A program made the translations under genes and the position numbers. A stretch of 64,000 nucleotides of DNA from an uncultured Alphaproteobacteria bacterium (GTDB lineage: Bacteria; Pseudomonadota; Alphaproteobacteria; RF32; CAG-239): positions 1 through 64,000 of the forward strand of contig CALXUM010000009.1 of NCBI GenBank assembly GCA_944391685.1, given 5' to 3'. Positions 48,483 to 58,636 of the stretch are shown piece after piece (position 1 is the stretch's first letter; each line of letters starts with the position of its first letter). A model generated the notes under the pieces. That model worked only from the letters and a program-made list of their open reading frames with translations, made no database searches and was not told where the DNA came from.

Positions 48483-49409
48483 TTATTGCTTTATTAATTC
48501 TCCACGATCAAAAACATATTTTTCGGAGCAGAAATTACATGTGGCGGTGATTTTGCCGTTTTCAACCATGGAATTTATATCGTCTTCAGAAAATGTGCTT
48601 AATGTGTTGAGCAATTTTTCGCGACTGCAACGACATCCAAAACTATAATCACGAGAGGTAGAGATATTAAGATCATTAGAATGAAACAATCTGGTGAGCA
48701 AATGCTCTGAAGAAAGTTCGGCATTAAAGACTTCATCAGCCTGAAGACTTTGCATGAACACTTTGGCTTCATTCCAGCTCTCATTCATTTCTTCTTCAGA
48801 TTTGGTGTTTCCGCCTTTAAGGGGCATTTTTTGCAGCATGATACCTGCTGCAAGCCAAGAAGAAGATTCACCTTGAGGTGCTTGTAAAAACAATTTTAAG
48901 TCGGTATCAATTTGCTCGGATTGTTTGAAGTAACGTAGGGCACACTCGGTTAAATCTTTTCCTTGTAAATCAACAATACCTTGATAAAGCTCCATGTCTT
49001 TTCCTTGGTCAACCGTAAAAGCCAAATGTCCTTTGCCCATGAGGTGGGGAGCAGCCTCAATCTCGCCACTGGTTTTGCGAAGTTTTTGATTTGCTTCAAG
49101 GTGTTTTTCATCATATTTGGCACAGGCACGAATTTTGCCCTCAGAAGTAACATCAACAACAACCATGGAGATGGCTCCGTTGCTTTGAGTTTGTAGGGTG
49201 AACAGACCTTGATATTTGAGCATGCTGGCGAGCATGGCTGCCAAAACGATACTTTCGGCAACTACGGCGGCTACCGGTTTGGGGTATTCATGTTTACTTA
49301 GAATAGTATCCAATACTTTGTTAAGACGAATTAATCGACCTTGATATGCACCATTTTCAATAAAAAAAGATACACAATTATCAAAATTGGAATTATTTTG
49401 TTTAGGCAT
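48483..49409 (-). CDS. hslO: Redox-regulated chaperone Hsp33
   Basis: Holdase activated by oxidation. Seen: VAAVVAESIVLAAMLASMLKY core and the C-terminal zinc site CRCSRE...CNFCSEKY (CxC and CxxC). 308 residues. AAGGA 9 bases before the ATG. Divergent from recX. Confidence 0.96.
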   Translation of the reverse strand: MPKQNNSNFDNCVSFFIENGAYQGRLIRLNKVLDTILSKHEYPKPVAAVVAESIVLAAMLASMLKYQGLFTLQTQSNGAISMVVVDVTSEGKIRACAKYDEKHLEANQKLRKTSGEIEAAPHLMGKGHLAFTVDQGKDMELYQGIVDLQGKDLTECALRYFKQSEQIDTDLKLFLQAPQGESSSWLAAGIMLQKMPLKGGNTKSEEEMNESWNEAKVFMQSLQADEVFNAELSSEHLLTRLFHSNDLNISTSRDYSFGCRCSREKLLNTLSTFSEDDINSMVENGKITATCNFCSEKYVFDRGELIKQ

Positions 49410-49479
49410 TATTTTTTTTCCTTGATATAATAAAAATTACTTTTAATAGAGGTATAATCTAACTTGGGGGATTTTTCAA

Positions 49480-50037
49480 GTGTCTGAGGGTGAGGTGATT
49501 AAAAAAGTTAAGGTATTGCGTAAAATTACCAAACAAAGGCTAAAAAATATCGGGCTTTATTACTTGAAACGGTTTGAAAGTTCGGTTGAGAATCTGCGGG
49601 GTGTTTTGCGACGCAGAGTTAATGATTATGCCTATCAAAATAAAGATTTTAATAAAGAAGAGGCTTTTAATTGGATTGAAGAAATTTTGAGTGATTTTGA
49701 GAGATACGGATACTTAGATGATGCTCGTTACAGCGAAATAAAGATAAAAAATTATATTACAGCCGGAAAATCGCCTCGTTATATTCAGGGAAAATTACGC
49801 GAAAAAGGCATTGATGCCTACTTGATTGAAAAGTTACTGGATGAGCAGGAATATGATCCCTTAGAATCGGCAATAAAATTAGCTCGTAAAAAACATATAG
49901 GACCTTTTTGCAAAGATGAAAATTTGCGAAAAGAACGTCGCTCAAAAGATTTAGCGGTTTTGGTCAGATCCGGTTTTGATTACGATATTGCGTTAAAAGT
50001 TTTGGAATCGTCAATAGATGACCTTGCTCAGGTATAG
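49480..50037 (+). CDS. recX: Regulatory protein RecX
   Basis: Modulates RecA filaments. Three-helix repeats, with signature LDDARYSEIKIKNYITAGKS and IQGKLREKGI. 185 residues. GTG start at 49480 with GGGGGA upstream. Overlaps the convergent truA by 27 bases. Confidence 0.9.
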   Translation: MSEGEVIKKVKVLRKITKQRLKNIGLYYLKRFESSVENLRGVLRRRVNDYAYQNKDFNKEEAFNWIEEILSDFERYGYLDDARYSEIKIKNYITAGKSPRYIQGKLREKGIDAYLIEKLLDEQEYDPLESAIKLARKKHIGPFCKDENLRKERRSKDLAVLVRSGFDYDIALKVLESSIDDLAQV

Positions 50038-50757
50038 TCCGCAAGCTGGGGCTGTCGGGCCGGCTTGAGAGCGGTCACAGGCTTCCAGTATGCGTTTAAC
50101 ATCGTCCGGGGTTAAATGTCCGTCACCAACGAGTTTTAGGGTGCCAACCATGTTGCGAACCTGATGATGCAAAAAAGAACGAGCTTCAACGGTAAAAATA
50201 ATTTCATCTTCTTGGGTGGTGATGTCTAATTTATCAAGGGTTTTTATGGGGGATAGGGCTTGACAGGCGGCCGCACGAAAAGATGTGAAATCATGATGCC
50301 CTAGTAAATGTTTGGCTCCGGCACGCATTTTTTCAACATCAAGCGGAACGGGGACCCACCATAGACGATCTTTTTGTAAAACAGAAGGAGAACGACGGTT
50401 TAGAATCCGATAAATATAACCTCTTCCTTTGGCGGAAAAACGTGCATTAAAATCATCCGGCACGGTTTCAGCATTTAGGATTACAACCGGAGCCTCAGCC
50501 TCTCGGAGGTGAAAGTTGAGGGCATCGCGGAGTTTCCAACCTTCAATCTCACGTTCAAGATCAAAATGAGCGACCTGACCAAGAGCGTGCACACCAGCGT
50601 CAGTGCGACCGGCTCCTTGAACAGGAATGGGTTGGCGAGTTGGCGAAAGATTAGCCAAAGCGTTTTCCAAATATTCTTGCACGGAAGGTCCGTCAAGCTG
50701 TCTTTGCCAGCCTAGGGTTTGGGTTCCGTCATATTCTATGGTCAGTTTGTATCGCAA
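50011..50757 (-). CDS. truA: tRNA pseudouridine(38-40) synthase TruA
   Basis: Seen: YKLTIEYDGTQTLGWQRQ, catalytic Asp in GAGRTDAGVHALGQVAHF, and SFLHHQVRNMVGTL. 248 residues. Its 3' end lies inside recX on the other strand. Confidence 0.97.
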   Translation of the reverse strand: MRYKLTIEYDGTQTLGWQRQLDGPSVQEYLENALANLSPTRQPIPVQGAGRTDAGVHALGQVAHFDLEREIEGWKLRDALNFHLREAEAPVVILNAETVPDDFNARFSAKGRGYIYRILNRRSPSVLQKDRLWWVPVPLDVEKMRAGAKHLLGHHDFTSFRAAACQALSPIKTLDKLDITTQEDEIIFTVEARSFLHHQVRNMVGTLKLVGDGHLTPDDVKRILEACDRSQAGPTAPACGLYLSKVIY

Positions 50758-50775
50758 AATTTTGTTTTCCTAAGT

Positions 50776-50809
50776 TAAAATTAAGGGCACATCATAGATA
50801 TGCCCTTAA
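50776..50809 (-). terminator. Terminator of the Gfo/Idh gene
   Basis: Minus strand: TTAAGGGCA / TGCCCTTAA then T-rich. Confidence 0.7.
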
Positions 50810-50832
50810 AAAAAGTTTTTGACAAGAGTTAA

Positions 50833-51852
50833 TTACTCAGCGGCAATCGTTAAACTTTTATTGTCTTGGGTAAAAAAACCGAGTTTCTCCTGAATTGTCC
50901 AAATAACTTTTAAGGCTTCAAGAGCGTTTTCACCTGTGATGCGAGGTGTTTCTTTGCCACGAACACAATTCATAAAGTGATTTAATTCAGCTTGCAAAGG
51001 TTGATTGGTTGGAATAAATAATTGCTCAACACTACCTTTAAGACCATAGTGCATCCAATCAGGAATGTCTTCTTGTTTGACATAGGGCATACGTCCTTGA
51101 GTGTGGACGTTGATGCTTTGATTGATGAAGTCCATGTCAATATAGTTAGTATCCGTGGTTACAGATAAGGTGCGAACACGAGCCTGAGTAATGCGGCTGG
51201 CTGTTAGATTAGCCGTAACCCCGTTTTCAAACTCAATAAGAGCAGTGATATAGTCTTTGCCTTGCGGACTTGATGGTGTTTTTACCGCAGCGGCTTGAAC
51301 ATTAACTACCGGAGATTTTACCAAAGATTGAATAACTTCCATGTCATGAATCATCAAATCCATGGAAACATCAACATCGGTAATACGACCACTGGCAGCA
51401 GACATACGTTGGGCCGTTAAAGAATAAATTTTTGAGGTATCAGAAAGAATTTTGTGCATTTGTTCAACCGCAGGGTTGAATTGCTCAATGTGTCCGACAA
51501 GGAGAGTAACGTTGTTCTTTTTAGCAGCTTTAATTAAGCGTTTGCATTGTGCTTCAGTCGTAGCTAAAGGTTTTTCCATTAAACAGTGTATGCCTTTATT
51601 TAAGAAAAATTCACCGACTTCGGCGTGAGTGACGGAAGTGGTAACAATGCTTACGGCGTCAACATTAGCGGCAACTTCTTCCATGGAAGAAAAAGCTTTG
51701 ATGCCGAAAGTTTCGGCAGCGGCTTTGCTGGCTTCTGGAAAAATGTCATAAACGCCGACCAAATCAACCCCATTTAAGGTTTTATATGTTTTAAGATGGT
51801 TCTTGCCCATCATACCGGCACCAATTACGGCAACTCTGATATTGTCTGTCAT
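50833..51852 (-). CDS. Gfo/Idh/MocA-family NAD(P)-dependent oxidoreductase
   Basis: Rossmann domain (VAVIGAGMMGKNHLKTY), family EKP motif in CLMEKPLATTEAQ, and the C-terminal alpha/beta dimer domain with IHDMEVIQSL. 339 residues from ATG 51852 (GAGG upstream). Resembles sugar-nucleotide dehydrogenases used in LPS or surface glycan synthesis (for example UDP-GlcNAc 3-dehydrogenase), but the substrate cannot be read from sequence. Confidence 0.88.
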   Translation of the reverse strand: MTDNIRVAVIGAGMMGKNHLKTYKTLNGVDLVGVYDIFPEASKAAAETFGIKAFSSMEEVAANVDAVSIVTTSVTHAEVGEFFLNKGIHCLMEKPLATTEAQCKRLIKAAKKNNVTLLVGHIEQFNPAVEQMHKILSDTSKIYSLTAQRMSAASGRITDVDVSMDLMIHDMEVIQSLVKSPVVNVQAAAVKTPSSPQGKDYITALIEFENGVTANLTASRITQARVRTLSVTTDTNYIDMDFINQSINVHTQGRMPYVKQEDIPDWMHYGLKGSVEQLFIPTNQPLQAELNHFMNCVRGKETPRITGENALEALKVIWTIQEKLGFFTQDNKSLTIAAE

Positions 51853-51962
51853 AAATTTTATCCTCGGATAGTTCATGAAATTTATTTTAGTTTACATATA
51901 GCAATAAATTTGATAAAAAGCTTTTAAATTCTTGTTACATATTGTTACAAAGGAAAATAGAC

Positions 51963-53732
51963 ATGCCAAACATCAGAATCCTTAAATTTGTTATGTTGTC
52001 AGGATTGTTGCTTAATGCAGCATGCAGTATGGAAGGAACCAATGATAAAGCAAAAATAGAAAAAGATGAGTTGGTTTTTGCTTATGATCCTGAGCCGGTT
52101 AAGGGAAAGTTAGATGTTTATGATTCAATGGCACGCGGGGCAAAGTACAATGTTGATGTGGCAAGCACTAATTTAAGCAAAAAGATTGATGAACAATCAG
52201 CCAAATATAGTCCGCAAAAAATTATTGACGGTTTAACAAATGTTGATATGAGCGGAGCCGAAAAATTATATCAGGCATCACAAATATTGGAATTTTCAGT
52301 AATTTATTCGATGGCAAATTTGAGTGATAGCCAAGTTTATAAGGAAAATTATTTTTATGAAAAAGCTTCTCAACATTTGGCTTTGGCGGCAATAAGATCT
52401 CATCAGAATGCGTTGTTTGCACAAAGAAAGATTAAAGAATTGCAGCGTTTGATGAGGCAAGAAAAAAAGATTATTGAAAATCTTAATTCGCTTATGGAGA
52501 AAAGCGGTTCTCTCAGTGATGATAATTTGCAATATAAAAAACAGCTTGATGTGGCAATGTTGAAGATGGAAGAATTGCAAAAGGCTTTGAATTTTAGTGT
52601 GGAAGAATATGCTCGTTTGGTTAAAGCCGATCCTCAAAAAGTTAGTTTGGAAGGACGACAATTTTATGAATTGGAAGATTTTGATAAAGGTTATGATATA
52701 GAAATTTTTCAAGAAGCAGCAGTCAGGAATCGTAAAGAATTTGCCTTAGCTAAAGAAAAAGTAAAAAGTTATGCGGCAACTGATTTGAGAAGAGACATCT
52801 CTAATCATTATCCTTTGGTAAAACGCTTGGATATAAATGGTTTGGATATTGAGGACAGTGTCTATGAACAAGAGCTTTATGAAAAGGCGATGAGGGTTGC
52901 GTATAATTTGTTGGCGGCTGTGCAAAATTATCGTCAAGCTAAAGACGGTTCTAATGAAAAGATTGCTTTGCAGCGTAGGCTTTTTGACGAATTGGGAGCG
53001 GCAGTGTTAACACAATCTGAAGTAAGTTATCGTTTAATTGAACAAGCAGATGTCAATTATCAGAATGTTGAAAACGCCATTACGGAGAATAAAAAAGAAA
53101 TTAAAATTTTAGAGAAAATGCGTTCTTTGAATAATATTGAAAAAGCTGAATTGCTTAATCGTAAGATTATGTTATTAAATCAGGAAAAGCAGGCGGCACA
53201 AATCAGTGCGGACAGAGCGGTATTTTTGAGAAGTTTGTATTTTAATGCAGGTTTATCTCCATTAAATAAACAACTTTTAAAAGCGCCGATTAAAGATGTG
53301 GCAAATGATTTGAGAAAAGCTTTTAATAAAGATTTGATAGATATGCTTTCAGGTGTTGAACTTTCTTTTGAAAACAGAAGCCAAGAACAAAAAGGTTGGG
53401 CTCAGAAAGAAAATTGGCTGGAAGAAGTGGTCGACGGTAGTCAAATGCCAAAAACACAAAAAACTGTAAGACAAGAGAAAATTTCAGTAAAAGAAGCTGC
53501 AAATTACAGCTCTATGCAGTTGGGAGCTTATACGCAAAAAGAGAGTGCCGAAAATGATTGGAAAGAGTTGTCGGTAAAGTTTCCGGAACTAAAAAATTAT
53601 CAAAAAGTTGTTGAAGATGCCGGAGAAGGAGAGTTTATTCGTTATAGATTGATTGTCAAAGCTGACGGTACAAAGTTAGTTGAAAGTTGTAATAATTTGA
53701 AAGCAAGCGGTTTTGAATGTTTGTTGCGTTAA
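51963..53732 (+). CDS. TolC-like helical lipoprotein with C-terminal SPOR domain
   Basis: Lipobox LLLNAACS (Cys about residue 19). Residues ~60-450 are almost all helix with coiled-coil heptads, including paired segments that look like outer-membrane efflux (TolC) hairpins (VYEQELYEKAMRVAYNLLAA). Residues ~510-589 are a SPOR peptidoglycan-binding domain (YSSMQLGAYTQKESAENDWK ... YRLIVKADG). AAGGA precedes ATG 51963. It heads a likely operon with the pentapeptide and VirD4-like genes; a cell-wall-bound export or scaffold lipoprotein is my best guess. Confidence 0.75.
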   Translation: MPNIRILKFVMLSGLLLNAACSMEGTNDKAKIEKDELVFAYDPEPVKGKLDVYDSMARGAKYNVDVASTNLSKKIDEQSAKYSPQKIIDGLTNVDMSGAEKLYQASQILEFSVIYSMANLSDSQVYKENYFYEKASQHLALAAIRSHQNALFAQRKIKELQRLMRQEKKIIENLNSLMEKSGSLSDDNLQYKKQLDVAMLKMEELQKALNFSVEEYARLVKADPQKVSLEGRQFYELEDFDKGYDIEIFQEAAVRNRKEFALAKEKVKSYAATDLRRDISNHYPLVKRLDINGLDIEDSVYEQELYEKAMRVAYNLLAAVQNYRQAKDGSNEKIALQRRLFDELGAAVLTQSEVSYRLIEQADVNYQNVENAITENKKEIKILEKMRSLNNIEKAELLNRKIMLLNQEKQAAQISADRAVFLRSLYFNAGLSPLNKQLLKAPIKDVANDLRKAFNKDLIDMLSGVELSFENRSQEQKGWAQKENWLEEVVDGSQMPKTQKTVRQEKISVKEAANYSSMQLGAYTQKESAENDWKELSVKFPELKNYQKVVEDAGEGEFIRYRLIVKADGTKLVESCNNLKASGFECLLR

Positions 53733-53800
53733 ATAATATTTGTCAAAAAACAAAAGATAAGATATGATTTAATCATTAGAGGCAATAAACAGGAATAAAT

Positions 53801-54943
53801 ATGACTGCCGACGACATAAAAACAACATCAAAATTTGATAATATTCGTTCTAAGATAAAAGAGAATCAGGATTATTATGATCGTTTTCAAAATGAGAATA
53901 ATTTTTCTTGGCAAGCAGTTTCACAAAGTGTACAGCAAAGCGATCTCTTGGGCGGTGCTGGATCTACAAAAAATATAGATTTTGTTGGTAAAAATTTGGA
54001 AAATGGCAAGTTTGCAAAAGAAGATTTGCAAAATGCTAATTTTTCGGTGGCTAATTTAACGAAAGTTGATCTTTCCGGGGCTGACCTTCGCGGGGTTGAT
54101 TTTTCAGGAGCTAATCTTACTGATGCCAATTTATCCGGGGCTGATTTGAGCGGTGCTATACTGACTGGTGCGGTGCTGCATCGGACTAATTTTACCGGTG
54201 CTAAAATGTATGGAGTTAAACTCCAAGAAGCTGATTTGGAAGATGCAATTTTTTTAGATGTTGCAATAGATGAAATCGGTATTGAAGAATTGCAGGCTTT
54301 AGTTGAATATTTAGCAAAGTATTATCCGCATAAACTTAATTTAACCAGAATGAATTTGACATTACTTGATTTACAAAAAATTGATTTAAGCCAAGTAAAT
54401 TTGCGAGGGGTTGATTTCACTGGATGTGATTTTACCGGTGTTAATATTATGGAACTTGATTTAAGTGAATGTATTATTACTCCACAACAGATTGCACAAG
54501 CCTTGGGAAGAGTACCGTCAAAAGAAGAATTAGCAAAAATTTTGGCTCCGAAAAAGAAAAAAACAAGAGGTGGAGCAGGTATAGATTTGACCGAAATATT
54601 TTTAGGTAACGGAAAAACATTTGGTGTTTGGGATGTTACAAATGATAAGGGCGTAAGTATAGAGACATTGATGGATGTAGGTAGAAAAGTATTTAGACGA
54701 GGAGCGAGAAGGCCTCAGGTTAAAGATGAAGAGGTTTTAAAAAGCATTAAAACGGAAGAAGAATTGAAAGCCAAATCTCATAATGAAGAATTGCGTAAAA
54801 TTATTGAAGAACGAAAACGCAAAGAGTTAGAAGCAAGAATTGCTAAGAAAAAAGAAATAGAACAAGAAGCGGTGAAAGAAAAAACAAAGAAAGAAGTTGA
54901 TGAAAGAATAATTTCAATGCGTGATGGACGCGGTGGGCGTTAA
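53801..54943 (+). CDS. Pentapeptide-repeat protein with coiled-coil tail, 380 aa
   Basis: Residues ~65-150 and ~180-225 are A(D/N)LXX repeats (ANLTDANLSGADLSGAILTG, LRGVDFTGCDFTG) that form a square beta-helix; residues ~320-380 form a highly charged coiled coil (EELRKIIEERKRKELEARIA). AGGA precedes the ATG. Repeat proteins of this shape can mimic nucleic acid or act as scaffolds; no gyrase-protection feature is certain. Followed after 15 bases by the VirD4-like gene. Confidence 0.88.
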   Translation: MTADDIKTTSKFDNIRSKIKENQDYYDRFQNENNFSWQAVSQSVQQSDLLGGAGSTKNIDFVGKNLENGKFAKEDLQNANFSVANLTKVDLSGADLRGVDFSGANLTDANLSGADLSGAILTGAVLHRTNFTGAKMYGVKLQEADLEDAIFLDVAIDEIGIEELQALVEYLAKYYPHKLNLTRMNLTLLDLQKIDLSQVNLRGVDFTGCDFTGVNIMELDLSECIITPQQIAQALGRVPSKEELAKILAPKKKKTRGGAGIDLTEIFLGNGKTFGVWDVTNDKGVSIETLMDVGRKVFRRGARRPQVKDEEVLKSIKTEEELKAKSHNEELRKIIEERKRKELEARIAKKKEIEQEAVKEKTKKEVDERIISMRDGRGGR

Positions 54944-54958
54944 AATTCGGAAGATAAA

Positions 54959-57253
54959 ATGACGGTAAAGCTAAATGTTGATAACAATATTTCTCCGCAA
55001 AAAATTATCGGAGGGATGTTATGGGTGTGTTTGTTATCTTTTATTTGTTTTATTATAATATCTATATTATCTTTTGCTTTAATTTATGTTGTTGATAACG
55101 GTATTAATGATGAAAGTTTGGATGTTTTAGCTCATTCTGCGCAGAAATTAATTTTTGAACCGTCATATTTTTTTGAAATATATGAAAATTGGTGGAATGA
55201 TTTTTTAGCTTCTATAGGTAATTGGCAATTTAAAATATTATTGTCCTTGCCTTTTAGTGCTTTGTTCTTATCGGTTTTTTTGTTAAGTGTCTTATGGTTA
55301 AAAAACTCATATTTTTTTAGTCTTTGGTATATATTTAATCATCATTTTGCCAAGATTTCTGATGTAAAAAAAATGGGAATTTTAGATGGAATTCAAATGG
55401 TTTTAGGACGTTTTCAAGGAAAGCTTTTGGGGTTAAAACATAGTGCATCGGTATTGTGTTTTGGAGAAGTTGGCTGCGGTAAAACTTCAACAGTGGCAAT
55501 TCCTTCAATACTGCGTTCAGATACTTTAAGTGTTTTGGCGGTTGATAATAGCGGTGCTTTAGCAAGGCATACAAGTGGATATAGAGCAAAACTTGGGAAA
55601 GTTTTTTATTTTAATTGGGATTTGAAAGATGATATTGAAAAAGGGATATTTTATCCAAGGTGGAATCCTTTATCTGAAGGGAACTTGCCAATTAAAGGAT
55701 TAAAAAGGGATGAATATTTAGGTTTTGTTACATCATATTTGGTAGCAAATGAAAAGAAAACTGATAAAAGTAATTATTGGGAGATGTTGGCGTATTATAC
55801 TATATATTCAATGTTGCATTTTATGGTATGTAAAATAGAGCAGGCAGAAGCAAATGATTATTTTTTGAATAAAATTTTGGAAAACGGTACTTTGAATAAG
55901 TATGATAGAGATGTTTTGTTAAGTTATTATGTTTTAATGCCTAAAAATTATGCTGAAAAAGCAATAAGATCCATAAAAAAGGATAAGTTAAGTGCTGAAG
56001 ATTTTTATCCTGTAGGCAGTTGGGCGGGAATTCCATCTTTATGGCAAGGAAAAAATTTGTGTATTGCCATGATTGTTGATTGGTTTGTTAAAAATTATTT
56101 AGGTTCTCGTGATAACGGAGAGTTTGGAGATTGGTTAAATTGGCTACAATCTTTAAAAACAGAAGCGGGATTATTTAATTATCATAGTGCAGCGGTAGAG
56201 GGATTAGATAAACTTTTGGGGCTTTCTAAACAGCAAAGAGAAATTATATTTGCTTTTATTTTGAGACCATTTAAAATTTTTTTGAACCAATCAGTAAGAG
56301 AGCGTACAAGCGGTAATGATTTTTGTTTATGGCAATTACGTGGAATAAAAAATTTGGAAACAAAAAAATATGAACCTGTAACCATATATTCAACGGCAAA
56401 TACCAAAAGTTCTAAGTTCGTTGGTCGAATGTTTGTGGAGATGTTACTGAAATATAATTTAGAGCAACATAAAAATAAAGGAGCATTGCCTATTTTAACG
56501 GTGATTGATGATGTCGGGCAAATGCTTAAAATTAGAGATTTGGTCGAGTGTGTGGCAAAAGGACCAAATATGAAAATGTCTTTTTTAATGTTGTGTAATA
56601 GTTTGCACAATGTGGAGAGTACTTACAGCAAAGAAGCTTTGGAAGATTTGGTGGTTAATACAAATTATAAAATTGTGATGGCTGAAGATACAATAAAACT
56701 TAGTAGACAATTAAATAAATTGGCTGTTTTTGCCAGCAAATCTGTTCAAATTCCGGTGGATGGCGTAAAGCATAAATTTAAACATAAAATTTTTGCCGAT
56801 TCAAATTATTATCATTATCTGGCTAAGGAACTAAGGGCTAGAAAAAATTTGAAAATAATTACTAAAGGATATCAAATTTTATTAGTTGAGGGGTTTTATC
56901 ATCGTCCGGTTTTAACAAAGCATGTACACTTTTTGAAAGATGAAAAATTTAGACCAAAGGCAGTAATTCCATCGTATTATTTTTTATCTTCTGAGATGGT
57001 AAGTGAACGGAATGTTTATGATCTGTATATACCAACAATTACGGAAGTTTTAGGTGATATGGGGGGAAAAATAGATGATGAAATAGAACTTAATCAATAT
57101 ATGGATATGGTTTATGATGAAATGAAAAATATTGCACCGGTAACAAAACCGATGGATGATTATAATAATGCAGGAGCGGATTGGTGGTTGCAAGAGGGTG
57201 CTTTTGAGGCAGAAAAAAGCTTGCAAAGCAGGAATCCGTTTGAAAAAAAATAA
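54959..57253 (+). CDS. VirD4/TraG-like membrane ATPase (divergent coupling protein)
   Basis: 764 residues. Two N-terminal membrane segments (about 18-45 and 85-115), Walker A GEVGCGKTST, then LSVLAVDNSGALARHTSGYR and YPRWNPLSE matching the DxKGE...T...R...NPL region of type IV coupling proteins, and a Walker B-like LTVIDDVGQM. The usual Glu after the Walker B Asp is replaced by Asp. Long C-terminal part (HVHFLKDEKFRPKAV). No other T4SS genes are in the window. It could gate effector proteins with the two genes upstream. GGAAG precedes the ATG. Confidence 0.8.
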   Translation: MTVKLNVDNNISPQKIIGGMLWVCLLSFICFIIISILSFALIYVVDNGINDESLDVLAHSAQKLIFEPSYFFEIYENWWNDFLASIGNWQFKILLSLPFSALFLSVFLLSVLWLKNSYFFSLWYIFNHHFAKISDVKKMGILDGIQMVLGRFQGKLLGLKHSASVLCFGEVGCGKTSTVAIPSILRSDTLSVLAVDNSGALARHTSGYRAKLGKVFYFNWDLKDDIEKGIFYPRWNPLSEGNLPIKGLKRDEYLGFVTSYLVANEKKTDKSNYWEMLAYYTIYSMLHFMVCKIEQAEANDYFLNKILENGTLNKYDRDVLLSYYVLMPKNYAEKAIRSIKKDKLSAEDFYPVGSWAGIPSLWQGKNLCIAMIVDWFVKNYLGSRDNGEFGDWLNWLQSLKTEAGLFNYHSAAVEGLDKLLGLSKQQREIIFAFILRPFKIFLNQSVRERTSGNDFCLWQLRGIKNLETKKYEPVTIYSTANTKSSKFVGRMFVEMLLKYNLEQHKNKGALPILTVIDDVGQMLKIRDLVECVAKGPNMKMSFLMLCNSLHNVESTYSKEALEDLVVNTNYKIVMAEDTIKLSRQLNKLAVFASKSVQIPVDGVKHKFKHKIFADSNYYHYLAKELRARKNLKIITKGYQILLVEGFYHRPVLTKHVHFLKDEKFRPKAVIPSYYFLSSEMVSERNVYDLYIPTITEVLGDMGGKIDDEIELNQYMDMVYDEMKNIAPVTKPMDDYNNAGADWWLQEGAFEAEKSLQSRNPFEKK

Positions 57254-57313
57254 CTGTAAATTTCCAATAAAATCTGGTATCTTAAAGTAAAATTATAGCG
57301 AATCGACAATAAT

Positions 57314-58633
57314 ATGGAAGAAACTTTATTTTCAACACAGGTTAAGAGGCCTTTGGCCGACAGATTACGTCCTAAAAGTCTTGATGAGGTAGTAGGACAG
57401 GATCATGTTGTGAGTGAAAATGCTCCGTTAGGAAGAATGGTTAGATCGGGGAAGATTTCTTCATTTATTTTGTGGGGACCTCCAGGATGCGGAAAAACTA
57501 CGATTGCCAGATTGATTGCTGAAAATACTAAGCTCTATTTTGAACAAATATCAGCTGTTTTTTCCGGTGTGGCGGATTTAAAACGGGTTTTTTCTTATGC
57601 TCAGGAACGCAGAGCGAGTCAAGGGCAAGGAACATTGTTATTTGTTGATGAAATTCATCGTTTTAATAAATCACAGCAAGATGGTTTTTTGCCATATGTA
57701 GAAGATGGCACGATAATTCTTGTCGGTGCAACTACGGAAAATCCTTCATTTGAATTAAATGCGGCTTTGTTGTCAAGATGTCAAGTGTTTATGCTGAATC
57801 GTTTGAGCGAAGAAAATTTTGAAGAACTTTTGCAAAGAGCTGAAAGAGAAATCGGTAAAAATTTGCCAGTTGATGATGAAGCACGTACTTTTATGAAAGA
57901 AGTGGCTGACGGAGACGGAAGATATATTTTGAATCTGGCAGAGAGTGTTTGGAATTATGCCCAAAACGGTGAAATTTTTGATAAAGAAAGTATTATGAAA
58001 ATTATTCGTTCGCGAGCTCCTATATATGATAAGGGGCGCGACGGACATTATAATTTGATTTCGGCCGTGCATAAATCTTTGCGAGGGTCAGACGTGGATG
58101 CTGCTTTATACTGGGTAGCGAGAATGTTGGAATCGGGAGAAGATCCGAAGTATTTATTAAGAAGAATGACGCGTTTTGCAATAGAAGATGTTTCTTTGGC
58201 TGATCCTAACGCGATTACGCAAGCAATAGCTTGTTGGGAGACTTATGATCGCTTGGGCTCGCCGGAAGGAGATTTGGCAATTATGCAGTTGGCGGCATAT
58301 TTGGCAACAGCACCAAAGTCGGTCGGGGTATATAAGGCAATGTATGCGGCAAGGGATTTGGCCAGAAAAACAGGATCATTAATGCCGCCTAAGAATATTT
58401 TGAATGCACCTACAAAATTGATGAAACAGCTTGGATATGGTGAAGATTATGAATATGATCCAGATTGTGAAGATGGTTTTTCAGGAGCAAATTATTTTCC
58501 GGACGGAATGAAAAGGGTTAAGCTTTATTATCCGGTTGACAGGGGTTTTGAGCGAGAGGTGAAAAAAAGGGTGGAATATTTTGACCGCCTGAGAGCTGAA
58601 AAACAAGCCATGAAAAAGAAAAAGGAAGAGTGA
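57314..58633 (+). CDS. rarA: Replication-associated recombination protein RarA (MgsA)
   Basis: AAA+ clamp-loader-like ATPase at stalled forks. Seen: LADRLRPKSLDEVVGQDH, GPPGCGKTT, DEIHRFNKSQQD, GATTENPSFELNAALLSRC, and the C-terminal tetramer domain (VGVYKAMYAARDLA). 439 residues. Followed after 3 bases by the zeta-like kinase gene. Confidence 0.96.
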   Translation: MEETLFSTQVKRPLADRLRPKSLDEVVGQDHVVSENAPLGRMVRSGKISSFILWGPPGCGKTTIARLIAENTKLYFEQISAVFSGVADLKRVFSYAQERRASQGQGTLLFVDEIHRFNKSQQDGFLPYVEDGTIILVGATTENPSFELNAALLSRCQVFMLNRLSEENFEELLQRAEREIGKNLPVDDEARTFMKEVADGDGRYILNLAESVWNYAQNGEIFDKESIMKIIRSRAPIYDKGRDGHYNLISAVHKSLRGSDVDAALYWVARMLESGEDPKYLLRRMTRFAIEDVSLADPNAITQAIACWETYDRLGSPEGDLAIMQLAAYLATAPKSVGVYKAMYAARDLARKTGSLMPPKNILNAPTKLMKQLGYGEDYEYDPDCEDGFSGANYFPDGMKRVKLYYPVDRGFEREVKKRVEYFDRLRAEKQAMKKKKEE

Positions 58634-58636
58634 TAG

